Below, in pieces: positions 33,665 through 43,992 of a stretch of DNA of 64,000 nucleotides; within the stretch, counting starts at the first letter, position 1, and every line of letters begins with the position of its first letter. Position numbers and translations under genes: made by a program. Below the pieces are notes generated by a model. The model was not told where the DNA came from and did not search any database. It saw only the letters and a list, made by a program, of their open reading frames with translations. Source of the DNA: Bubalus kerabau (lineage: Eukaryota; Chordata; Mammalia; Artiodactyla; Bovidae); NCBI RefSeq assembly GCF_029407905.1, contig NC_073637.1, forward strand, positions 59,272,501-59,336,500, written 5' to 3'.

Positions 33665-34315
33665 AAGTTTTAATTATATTGAAAGTGACACATGTACCCC
33701 AGTATTCATTGGAGCACTGTTTACAATAGCTAGATGGAAGCAACCTAGATGCTCTTGGCAGATGAATGGATAAGGAAGTTATGGTACATATATGCAATGA
33801 AATATTACTCAGCTATAAAAAGGAACACATTTGATTTGGTTCTAATGAGGTGGATGAACTTAGAGCCTATTATACAGAGTGAAATTAGTCAGAAAGAGAA
33901 AGACAACTACTGTATATTAATATATATATATATATAGAATTTAGAAAGATGGTACTGACAATCATTTATGCAGGGCAGTAAAGAAGAAACAGATGTAAAG
34001 TACAGACTTTTGGACTCAGTGGGAGAAGGAGAGGGCAGGACGATTTGAGAGAATAGCATTGAAACCTATACATTACTATGTGTAAAATAGGTGACTAGTG
34101 CTAGTTTGATGCATGAAGCAGGGCACCCAAAGCTGGTGCTCTGGGACAACCTAGCAGGATAGAGTGGGGAGGGTGGTGGGAGGGGGATTCAGGATAGGTT
34201 GGACACATGTATACCTATGGCTGATTCATGTTGATATATGGCAGAAACCATCACAATATTGTAAAATAATTATACTCCAATTAAAATAATTTTAAAAATT
34301 TAATTCTAAAAAAAA
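33665..34315 (+). mobile_element. L1 LINE 3' end
   Basis: ORF2 end (YIYAMKYYSAIKRN at about 33782-33830; the frame ends near 33937), an AT run (33919-33937), 3' UTR 'acaacctagcaggatagag' and A-rich tail after 'ctccaattaaaa'. It is the same L1 group as 15.49-16.87 kb but truncated further. Confidence 0.9.
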
Positions 34316-36079
34316 GGAACAGAAATCCTTTCAGCACTTTCTAGACACATTCTAGAAGATACTAAGACACTGGTTCACATGTATGTGACTACCTAGTCTA
34401 TTAACTCTAAATGAAAAATAACCTACATGACAAATGGATTTTTTTCCCCAGGAATGAAATATATCCCAGTTATTGACCTAGGAACTTTTTAAAGTTCCCT
34501 CTATATTGCATTGGCTTTCATGTAAATCATATCAAACCACCACAATGTCAGAGTGCCCTAAAATAAAAGATTTGTGAAGGCCTACATTTCAAAAATAATA
34601 TTAGTCTATAAAATACTTCTTTATACCATGAAACAAGGACTACCCTTGGACCAAGCTCCTGGAAGTTCTCCCTCAACAAGATAAAAGCAATCCCAAAACT
34701 AACCAACAGAGTTTATTCTTTTTGCCTTTCTGGAATTTGGCAATAGGCTTTCACAATTTTTTCAAGCTCCCATTGGCTTTGGGGAGAAAAGACAATTAAC
34801 CCCGAAGTAAGAAGCATTTCACTGTGGACTCTTTCTGCTGGCTTAACAAACAGCTAAGAAAGAGAGCTTCTTGGGAGTGTCTCACTCAGTGTCATTATCA
34901 ATTAGTGACACCCATTGTCTTAGCAAAGCTTTGAGGAACTTAAGATTCAAGGGGGTTTGATAATTAGAGATGAAGTTTTCAGTTGCTTTTTTGTACACAT
35001 TTGTTAACTGAGCTGTTAAGTGATGAGATGCTGACTAAAAAGCCTCCCTGGGAAGTCCTGGTTTCACTCAGCATGGTAACTAGTCATGCCTTACGTGCGG
35101 CTCACTGCGCGTCCTCCTTGCGTTAAGTGATTCTTCCCGCACTTCTCTCATGGTCCTGCAAGCAGTGCAGTATCATCTCAAGCTTGAAGTTGTAACATAT
35201 AAGCATCTTTTAATTAAAGGATTATGTACCCATTTATCCCTGACTAACCTGCTTATTCATTCTCTTAAACAGCTTTGTTTTCTTTTTTTAATAACTCTCA
35301 GACCATGTAATAAGACATGAAGCTTATGATTTAAAATTTCAAAATTCTATTGTATCAGAATTTTTTTATATTCAAAAATGAATGCAAATTTTCAAAGTGC
35401 ATGAAAGGCAGTTATTCAATGAATAGCTTTTCCTTCACTTTACCTGAGGGTTTAGGGGAAGACAGTAATAAGAAGAGTGCTTTTAAAAAATATCTTTCTG
35501 TAGGCTTGGAATTTTACCGACTTGATTAGAGGGTGAGCTAAGAGGTCAAAATAACCAGTGTAAATCTTATAAAGCTTAGTTACAGCTTGTTCCATGGCTA
35601 TCACCAGTCACTGTCAAAATGCGTGTCCTTGCTCATAAAAGTACCTGGCAGGTGTCTATGATTATTCTTGTTTAATCTCAGCACAAGGAAAGGAAAACAA
35701 AACACTACCAATCATCACCACAATAAAAAGAGACATCTGAATTAGAAACTAGGAGATTCACAAGTGTATGAGGTGACCAGAAAAGAGGGACTGAAGATGG
35801 AACCCTGGGAAAACATGCATTTTCTCTGAAACACATGATAATAATGCTCTGTCTGTTTTTGTTTGGGTTTATCTTTTAATATAGTATATTTTACTTTGCA
35901 TAGCCTAGTGTACATTAAAAAGTCTCTTGGGATTTAATCCTATTCCTCATATGGCAGACCTCAGACTACCTATATCCTTTATAATCTCTCAAAGTGCCCT
36001 AGCATGGGTTAGACACACACTAATTGAATTTATGTATACTGAGTTACAGTTAGTAGATGGCCACATAAAAGATGATGGT
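34316..36079. other. repeat-free block with a CpG cluster
   Basis: 1.76 kb without any recognised repeat, the longest such stretch between two LINE clusters. It contains six CpGs within 46 bp (35094-35139) in otherwise CpG-poor DNA. No coding exon recognised. A conserved non-coding element is a possible explanation, untested. Confidence 0.45.
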
Positions 36080-36091
36080 AATAAGTGGAGA

Positions 36092-36199
36092 GGGCTTCCT
36101 TGGTGGCTTAGCTGGTAAAGAATCCATCTGCAATGTGGGAGATCTGGGTTCGATTCCTGAGTTGGGAAGATCCCCTGGAAAAGGGAAAGGCTACCTACT
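36092..36199 (+). mobile_element. Bov-tA 5' fragment at the head of the BovB
   Basis: tRNA-Glu-like head 'gggcttccttggtggctta' through 'gatcccctggaaaaggg' and 'aaaggctacctact'. The usual continuation ('ccagtattct...' to the tail) is absent both here and after the BovB, so this is not a SINE split by an insertion. Confidence 0.9.
36104..36157 (+). promoter_or_regulatory. pol III-type A and B boxes upstream of BovB
   Basis: A-box-like 'tggcttagctgg' at 36104-36115 and B box 'ggttcgattcc' at 36147-36157, which fits the canonical GGTTCGANTCC exactly. In Bov-tA these elements derive from the tRNA ancestor. Whether they ever drove transcription into the LINE is inference; T-runs would stop pol III early. 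Confidence 0.55.
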
Positions 36200-36818
36200 T
36201 TCCACCATAGTTTGGCCCCAGGGAAATACCAAGGAGGGAACACAGCCCCACCCATTTCTTTAATCCACAGAAAATTGGATTAAAGATTTACAGAGCATGG
36301 CCCTGCCCATCAGAACAAGACCCAATTTCCCCTCAGTCAGTCTCTCCCATCAGGAAGCTTCCATAAACCACTAATCCTTCTCCATCAGAGGACAGACAGA
36401 CTGAAAACCACAGTGAGAGAAAACTAGCCAATCTAATCACATGGACCACAGCCTGTCTGACTCAATGAAACTATGAGCCATGCCATATAGGGCCACCCAA
36501 GACGGACAGGTAATGGTGGAGGGTTCTGACAAAACGTGGTCCACTGGAGAAGGGAATGGCAAACCACTTCAGTATTCTTGTCCTGAGAACCCCATGAACA
36601 GCATGAAAAGGCAGAAAGACAGGACACTGAAAGATGAACTCCCCAGGTCGGTAGGTGCCCAATATGATACTGGAGATCAGTGGAGAAATAACTCCATAAA
36701 GAATGAAGAGATGGAGCCAGAGTGAAAACAACACCCAGTTGTGGATCTGACTAGTGATGGAAGTAAAGTCTGATGCTGTAAAGAGAAATTTTGCATAGGA
36801 ATTTGGAATGTTAGGTCC

Positions 36819-39590
36819 ATGAATTAAGGCAAATTGGAAGTGGTCAAATAGGAGACAGCAAGAGTGAACATCGACATTTTAGAAATGGACTGGAATGGCT
36901 GCATTTGACTCATATGACCATTATATCTACTACTGTGGGCAAGAATTCCTTAGAAGAAATGGAGTAGTCATCATAGTCAACAAAAGAATCCAAAATGCAG
37001 TACTTGGATGCAATCTCAAAAACAACAGAATGATCTCTGTTTGTTTCCAAGGCAAACCATTCACTATCACAGTAATCCAAGTCTATGCTCTGACTAGTAA
37101 TGCTGAAGAAGTTGGAGTTGAATGGTACTTTGAAGACCTATAATACCTTCTAGAACTAATACCCAAATACCCAAAAAAGATGTCCTTTTCATCATAGGGG
37201 ACTGGAATGCAAAAATAGGAAGTCAAGAGATACCTGGAGTAATGGGGAAATTTGCTTAGGAATACAAAACGAAGCAGGGCAAAGAAGTTTGCCAAGAGAA
37301 TGCACTGGTCAGAGCAAACACCCTCTTCCAACAATACAAGAGAAGACTCTACACATGAACATCACCAGATGGTCAATACTGAAATCAGATTGATTATATT
37401 TTTTGCAGCCAAAGATGGAGAAGCTCTATAGAGTAGGCAAAAAAAAAAAAAAAAAGACTGGGAGCTGACTGAGGCTCAGACCATGAAATCCTTATTCCCA
37501 AATTCAGACTAAATTGAAGAAAGTAGGGTAAACCACTAGACCATTCAGGTATGACCTAAATCAAGTCCCTTACAATTATACACTGGAAGTGACAAATAGA
37601 TTCAAGGGCTAAGATCTGATAGACAGAGTGCCTGAAGAACTATGGACAAAAGTTCCTGACATTGTACAGGAGGCAGCGATCAAGACCATCCCCAAGGAAA
37701 AGAAATGCAAAAGGCAAAATGGTAACTGAGGAGGCCTTACAAATAGCTGAGAAAAGAAGGGAAGTGAAAGGCAAAAGAGAAAAGAAAGATATACCCATTT
37801 GAATGCAGAGTCAAAAGAATAGCAAGGAGAGATAAGAAAGCCTTCCTCAGTGATCAATGCAAAGAAATAGAGGATAACAATAGAATGGGAGAGTCTAGAG
37901 ACCTCTTCAAGAAAATTAGAGATACCAAGGGAACATTTCATGCAAAGATGGGCTCGATAAAGGACAGAAATGGTATGGACATAACAGAAGTAGAAGATAT
38001 TAAGAAGAGGTGGCAAGAATACACAGAAGAACTATACAGAAAAGATCTTCACGACCAAGATAATCACTATGGTGTGATCACTCACCTAGAGCCAGACATC
38101 CTGGAATGTGAAGTCAAGTGGGCCTTAGGAAGCATTACTATGAACAAAGCTAGTGGAATTCCACTAGGTAATGGAATTCCAGTTGAACTAATTCAAATCC
38201 TGAAAGATGATGCTGTGAAACTCCTGCACTCAATATGCCAGCAAATATGGAAAACTCAGCAGTGACCACAGGACTGGAAAAGGTCAGTTTTCATTCCAAT
38301 CCCAAAGAAAGGCAATGCCAAAGAATGCTCAAACTACCACACAATTGCACTCATCTCACACGCTAGTAAAGTAATGCTCAAAATTCTCCAAGCTAGGCTC
38401 CAACAGTATGTGAACCGTGAACTTCCAGACGTTCAAGCTGGTTTTAGAAAAGGCAGAGGAACCAGAGATCAAATTGCCAACATCTGCTGGATCATGGAAA
38501 AAGCAAGAGAGTTCAAGAAAAACATCTATTTCTGCTTTATTGACTATGCCAAAGCCTTTGACTGTGTGAATCACAATAAACTGTGGAAAATTCTGAAAGA
38601 GATGCGAATACCAGACCACCTGACCTGCCTCTTGAGAAACCTATATGCAGGTCAGGAAGCAACAGTTAGAACTGAACATGGAACAACAGACTGGTTCCAA
38701 GTAGGAAAAGGAGTACGTCAAGGCGGTATATTGTCACCCTGCTTATTTAACTTATATGCAGAGTACATCATGAGAAACACTGGGCTGGAAGAAGCACAAG
38801 CTAGAATCAAGATTGCCAGGAGAAATATCAATAACCTCAGATATGCAGATGACACCACCCTTATGGCAGAAAGCAAAGAAGAACTGAAGAGCCTCTTGAT
38901 GAAAGTGAAAGAGGAGTCTGAAAAAGTTGGCTTAAAACCCAATATTCAGAAAACTAAGATCATGGTATCCGGTCCCATCACTTAATGGCAAATAGATGAG
39001 AAAACAATGGAAACAGTGAGAGAATTTATTTTGGAGGGCTCCAAAATCACTGCAGATGGTAACTGCAGCCATGAAATTAAAAGAAAGTTACGACCAACTT
39101 AGACAGCATATTATAAAGCTTTACATTTGCCAACACCTTACTTTGCCAACAAAGGTCTGTCTAGTGAAAGATTTGTTTTTTTTAATAGTCATGTATGGAT
39201 GTGAGAGTTGGACTATAAAGAAAGCTGAGCACTGAAGAATTGATGCTTTTGAACTGTGGTGTTGGAGAAGACTCTTGAGAGTCCCTTGAACTGCAAGGAA
39301 ATCCAACCAGTCCATCCTAAAGGAAATCAGTCCTGAATATTCATTGGAAGGACTGATGTTGAAGCTGAAACTCCAATATTTTGGCCACCTGACTGGAAGA
39401 AATGACTCATTTGAAAAGACCCTGATGCTGGGAAATATTGAGGGTGGGAGGAGAAGGGGATGACAGAGGATGAGATGGTTGGATGGCATCACCAACTCAA
39501 TGGACTTGAGTTTGAGTAAACTCTGGGAGTTTGTGATAGACAGGGAAGCCTGGTGTGCTGCAGTCCATGAAGTCACAAAGAGTCGATATG
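36819..39590 (+). pseudogene. BovB ORF2 remnant, whole length represented
   Basis: The start codon lies at 36819-36821 but codon 3 is already a stop (CAA to TAA) and a CAG to TAG follows. Endonuclease: DHYIYYCG (near 36916), then GDWNAK (near 37198) and the catalytic SDH (37476-37484). An A17 tract at 37439-37455 shifts the frame just before SDH. Linker: MGESRDLFKKIRDTKG (37885 on). RT: PIPKKGNAKE, QAGFRKGRGTRDQ, DYAKAFDCVNHN, RQGGILSPCLF (Gly where relatives have Cys) and YADD (38842-38853). C-terminal domain follows with a deletion near 39.07 kb. All domains are present but the frame is broken many times. Confidence 0.92.
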
Positions 39591-39944
39591 ACTGGCTATT
39601 GAACTGAATTGAATAAGTGGAGAAAAGCCACGTGAAGGGGCAAATGTAATGTGTAGTCCTGCCTAACCTGTGAAAATTCACCTACTTAACAAATTGGCTT
39701 TCAAAATATAGATTCTTCAATCTGAAATGTTTGGATCCCTTTTCTTATATTTGCTTGGTGGTTCTACCCCTTCAAGCAGCCTAGTATCCTCCAAGTTCTG
39801 TTATGCCTTGCTTGGTCTCTGTTTTCCAAATTCCAGTGTCCTATCTTAGGAGCTGCATCTTCTCTATAAATGATCTTGGGGATAATAATTCATTTCCTTT
39901 TCCCTTCTTGTTGGGAGTAGATACTAACACCTACCCATAGGAAT

Positions 39945-40151
39945 GGGCTTTCCAGGTGGCACTAGTGGTAAAGAACCTGCCTGCCATTGTAGGAGACTTA
40001 AGAGACACAGGTTTGATCCCTGGTTCAAGAAGATCCCGTAGAGGAGAGCATGGCAACCCACTCCAGTATTCTTTCCTTGAGAATCCCCATGGACAGAGGA
40101 GCCTGGCAAACTGCAGTCCGTAGGCTCACAAAGAGTCAGACATGCGTGCAC
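39945..40151 (+). mobile_element. Bov-tA SINE, complete
   Basis: Head 'gggctttccaggtggcac', B box 'ggtttgatccc', tail 'gagtcagacatgcgtgcac'. Perfect 12-bp TSD 'acccataggaat' at 39933-39944 and 40152-40163. Confidence 0.96.
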
Positions 40152-40163
40152 ACCCATAGGAAT

Positions 40164-40846
40164 TTTCCCTTTCCATAGACCACACCTGGGTGCCATACTG
40201 AAAGTCAGTCTACAATAAGTAGACTTTCATATAGTTTCAAACATACAATAGCAGAGAGTTCTTTCCTTAGTGATTACAGTTGTTTTAGAAAATCTTACCT
40301 GGGCAAAGGAAGAATGAAATAGACAAACTTAATGGACCAGAGGATCCAAAAAGATACAGAACACTGGATATTGACTTGAAGGACAGGCCTGGTGTGACCA
40401 CATGTTCTGCATCGATAGGAACATCTTTAGGATGATGTGTGCAACTGAAGGGAGAAAGAAGTACCCCAACACATAGCCAGTACAGATGAGGAGGTTCTGC
40501 AGACATTAGGATCTGCTTCACAAATGGCTCACAGCTAGTTCTCTGGTGCTCAAGTTTAGATTATAGTCCAACTGAGTGGAATGCCTGGTAGGGTATTTAG
40601 AGTCTAACAGTGGCATGGTACTGGAATCCTTACAGGATCATACATTCTGCTGTAGAAAGTTCAAAACAAAGTTCAGCCCTTGGCCTTAGACAGACTGCCT
40701 CTCAAATCCCCATTCCTCCAGAACACACACAGAAGTACCGTTCACAATTCTAGGAACCAGAGGCCAATCTGTTCTCTTTGGTTTTAACTGTGTTATTGAC
40801 TAAAGCAGAACTCACTTCGTTAAAGAACTCACAAAGTTCACTATAT
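40164..40846. other. unidentified sequence, minus-strand ORF with a donor-like end
   Basis: No repeat recognised. On the minus strand an open frame (40521-40285) ends next to a sequence reading 'cccag/gtaagat', a strong 5' splice-site consensus. No acceptor or homology was established; it may be chance or an unrecognised old repeat. Confidence 0.35.
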
Positions 40847-40848
40847 GA

Positions 40849-41043
40849 AGTGAAGTGAAAGTTGCTCAGTCATGTCCAACTCTTTGCTACCCCATGGACT
40901 ATACAGTCCATGGAATTCTCCAGGTCAGAATACTGGAGTGGGTAGCCTTTCCCTTCTCTAGCACATCTTCCTGACCCAGGAATCGAACTGGGGTCTCCTG
41001 CAGTACAGTCGGATTCTTTATCAACTGAGCCATCAGGGAAACC
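40849..41043 (-). mobile_element. Bov-tA SINE
   Basis: 'agtgaaagttgctcagtcatg', 'tgacccaggaatcgaactgg' (reverse B box) and head 'gagccatcagggaaaccc'. No certain TSD. Confidence 0.93.
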
Positions 41044-41045
41044 CA

Positions 41046-43279
41046 TATTCAGGGTTTTTATCTAGATTAGGAAAAAGGGAGTGTATGAATAGCAGAGTTT
41101 GGACCCACACTCTTTTTCCATATTTGAATTCTTGTGTTAGTTCTGTGAGAAGTTGAACTTACTTGATTTTAATTTTTAAATTTTCTTAAATATGGGGTGT
41201 CATTTTTCTCTACTTGTTTCCACCCACTCCATGAACTTTCATTGACACAGTTCCTATATGGAAAGGGTAGTGTTTGTTTTTCTTGTTAAGCTTCTTAATG
41301 CTATAAGGGTCTTGGTATAAAAGAGAAAAGCCTTGTCATTTATTATTTTCTACTCTTTTTCCCCCTCTCCTTTTTGAGTGCTGTGTTTATTTTAAGGACA
41401 AGGACAAAAATCCCCAAAATGGAAAGCATATGCATAGAAGCAGGCCTTTGAAGTATCTTTCTTTCTAGAAGCCCAAAGTCCAAGATAGTGAAAAGAAGGA
41501 GGAGTAGCGCATAAGGGGAGGAAAACCACAGACTTAACAGGCATATTGTAGGATTATATGGAGAGGGATTCTCAGACCTGCCACCTCAAGTCACCCTTTC
41601 TTTACATTTGAATAAGTTTTCTCTAACATGCAGCTATTTCTTGAAACTGCAACATAGTGCTGATAACTCACACAGTCTTGGGCCCCATCCGCTTCCATTA
41701 TTTAAGAACGCTTGTTAATCATCTAGGGAGTGCTCATCCTCTGAAAGCTTTTCCAGGACTCGGTTGTCCCATTGCCCACTGTACTTTGGACAGATTTGTC
41801 AGTGAAGGCAGATTTACCTCAAAGCTAATGGGAGCCTGAGCTTCAGGCCCTCTCATCTGTACATGCCTCTTAGTGTCCTCAGAATTGTTGTAGAGAGTTC
41901 TGTGTGGGAAGGGAGGCCAGTTGCATTTCAGAAGCAGCCTTATGTAAGCAAAGTATTGTAAATTACCAAAGCTACAATCCTGCAAGGGTCCCGTAACTTG
42001 TATTTTTCCTTCTTGTTCAAAATAATCACATTTGTACCTGGTTGTGCATTCATAATCTTTAATTCTTTTCTTAGGGGATTCCCAAATAGTATAAGCTTCA
42101 GCCATCAGAAAATCTGGAGCTCTCCTGATTGTTCTACTGGAAACTGAAGAAACTCGGCCTAAGCTTGTTTGGAAGGGATACCCAGATTACTTCCAGGAAC
42201 AACAATGGACACCAGCTCTTGGTGTGCTCTGGATGAAAGCTTGGGACCCATTTCAACTCCTTTTGCCTTGGCTTTATTATTCATATAATGGGAAAATAAT
42301 TGTAGTCTCCCATTCACAAACTTCCAGATCCAAAAGGGAGGAAACCTTGGTTGGGACAATCCCATGATAGGCCTCTGATGGACTCATCTTGAGACTGATG
42401 TGTCCAGGGATTTAATTTCTGTGACAGGAAGCCTTCAGAAGAGCCAATGGAAAGGGTAACGGAGATAATGGATGTGGAGAGGCAGTGTGATGTCATCTAT
42501 GGAAGCAAGTAAAACATGTTGGGATCTATTTACTAAATTATCTCTACTTTGAGTTTCTTTATATGTATGTCTTGTCCATAAAAATACAGATTTTGTAGAA
42601 GGGATAACGTTTTTCATTTATCTAATTAGCCTCAGTATCTTCTATAATGTCTTGACCAGAGTGGTCTGGCTAAATTAATAAATCAGGAAATGAAGAGAAA
42701 AAAAATCAATGTAGCATCCTCCTGTGATAGAATATAGCCATTATATTGTTAACAGAGCCTGAATTTTATACTAGAAATCAGATACCAAACAATATTCATA
42801 TTCCCTTAATGTGATTTTTCCAATACATGAAAAATACATAAATGGTCTTTTTAATGTGTCAGAAATATTTTATTTCAATATATGACCAATATGCAAATTG
42901 TTGTTTTAATTTTGTTAATTTCCTCACAGGGTTCTAAGAAACACTATGATTCCAAATAAAATGCCTAAGTCCTTACTAGTCATCATTATGTTCATACATG
43001 ATCAAGAATGCACACAGAATATTATTTTACTCAATAGCTGTGATGGCTGCCCAGTGTTTTCCGGTTATGTTTAGCATCACATCCTTCCTAGGGATACATT
43101 ATGCTCAGGTCCTGTGCAGTCTTAGGTGGGGAATAATGTGGCCATTACATTCATTTTTTTTTTTTTCTGCAATTGCCCAAAGACAGTTTTTATTAGCTAA
43201 TCATATTACTGATGAACTAACCTTTTAATTAGCCTTCTTGGAACTGTAATGTTTTCAAATATTTATTAATATTACAATT
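41046..43279. other. unique block with a 123-codon minus-strand ORF
   Basis: 2.2 kb without recognised repeats. The longest non-transposon ORF of the window is here (42105-41734, minus). It has no domain I recognise and no codon pattern I can assess by eye. Other frames are shorter. Confidence 0.4.
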
Positions 43280-43295
43280 AAAGACTCCTGAATGT

Positions 43296-43501
43296 GTGTG
43301 TGTTTGTGTGTTAGTCACTTAGTTGTGTCCGCCTCTTTGCAACCCTATGGACTGTAGCCCACCAAGCTCCTCTGTCCATGGGATTCTCCAGGCAAAAATA
43401 CAGGAGTGCGTCACCATACACCTCTCCAGGGGATCTTGAACCCGGGTCTTCCACGTTGCAGGCAGATTCTTTACCATCTGAGCCACCACGGAAGCCCAGG
43501 G
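43296..43501 (-). mobile_element. Bov-tA SINE, complete
   Basis: 'gttagtcacttagttgtgtcc', 'caccaagctcctctgtcc', reverse B box shortened, head 'gagccaccacggaagccc'. The 16-bp perfect TSD 'aaagactcctgaatgt' (43280-43295, 43502-43517) is the longest in the window. Confidence 0.97.
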
Positions 43502-43517
43502 AAAGACTCCTGAATGT

Positions 43518-43726
43518 AGTGTCTTGGAAATTACACATGCCTAAGATTCAGCAATAATAATTTGACAAATTCTTAACAGTATTATTTCAATCAAGTTTTA
43601 CCATCGTTTCCTGATTCTTAAGGGATTTTTATCATATAAAATCCCCAAGAAATCCACTCAAGTTACAGGTGTTCTCTTGGCCCAAATATGTACTTCATCC
43701 AGTTCCAACATTTCAAAGAGTTAACC
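43518..43726. other. unique spacer between two Bov SINEs
   Basis: About 200 bp, nothing recognised. Confidence 0.5.
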
Positions 43727-43734
43727 ATGTTTAT

Positions 43735-43984
43735 GCTGCTAAGTCGCTTCAGTCGTGTCCGACTCTGTGTGACCCCATAGACGGTAGCCCACCAGGCCCC
43801 GCCGTCCCTGGGATTCTCCAGGCAAGAACACTGGAGTGGGTTGCCATTTCCTCCTCCAATGCATGAAAGTGAAAGTGAAGTCGCTCAGTCGTGTCTGACT
43901 CTTAGCGACCCCATGGACTGTAGCCTACCAGGCTCCTCCGTTCGTGGGATTTTCCAGGCAAGAGTACTGGAGTGGGTTGCCATT
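43735..43984 (-). mobile_element. Bov-A2 SINE (dimer of Bov-A units)
   Basis: Two Bov-A monomers in antisense, 43735-about 43850 and 43865-43984, joined by 'catgaaagtgaaagtgaag'; each has its own 'ggattctccaggcaaga' or 'ggattttccaggcaaga' block. TSD 'atgtttat' at 43727-43734 and 43985-43992. Confidence 0.95.
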
Positions 43985-43992
43985 ATGTTTAT

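Larger units (their letters stand above)
36080..39623 (+). mobile_element. composite Bov-tA/BovB element with one shared TSD
   Basis: A Bov-tA 5' fragment (36092-about 36199) joins directly to a full-length BovB (about 36200-39611). The 12-bp sequence 'aataagtggaga' sits immediately before the SINE head (36080-36091) and immediately after the BovB tail (39612-39623), with no TSD at the internal junction. The simplest reading is that the 3520-bp chimera inserted in one event. Within BovB, a short tail, a deletion around 39.07 kb and an A17 expansion at 37439-37455 are later changes. Confidence 0.9.

Noticed and set aside
36092..36199. Bov-tA split by a later BovB insertion
   Set aside because: The missing 3' half of the SINE does not reappear after the BovB, and the TSD encloses both.
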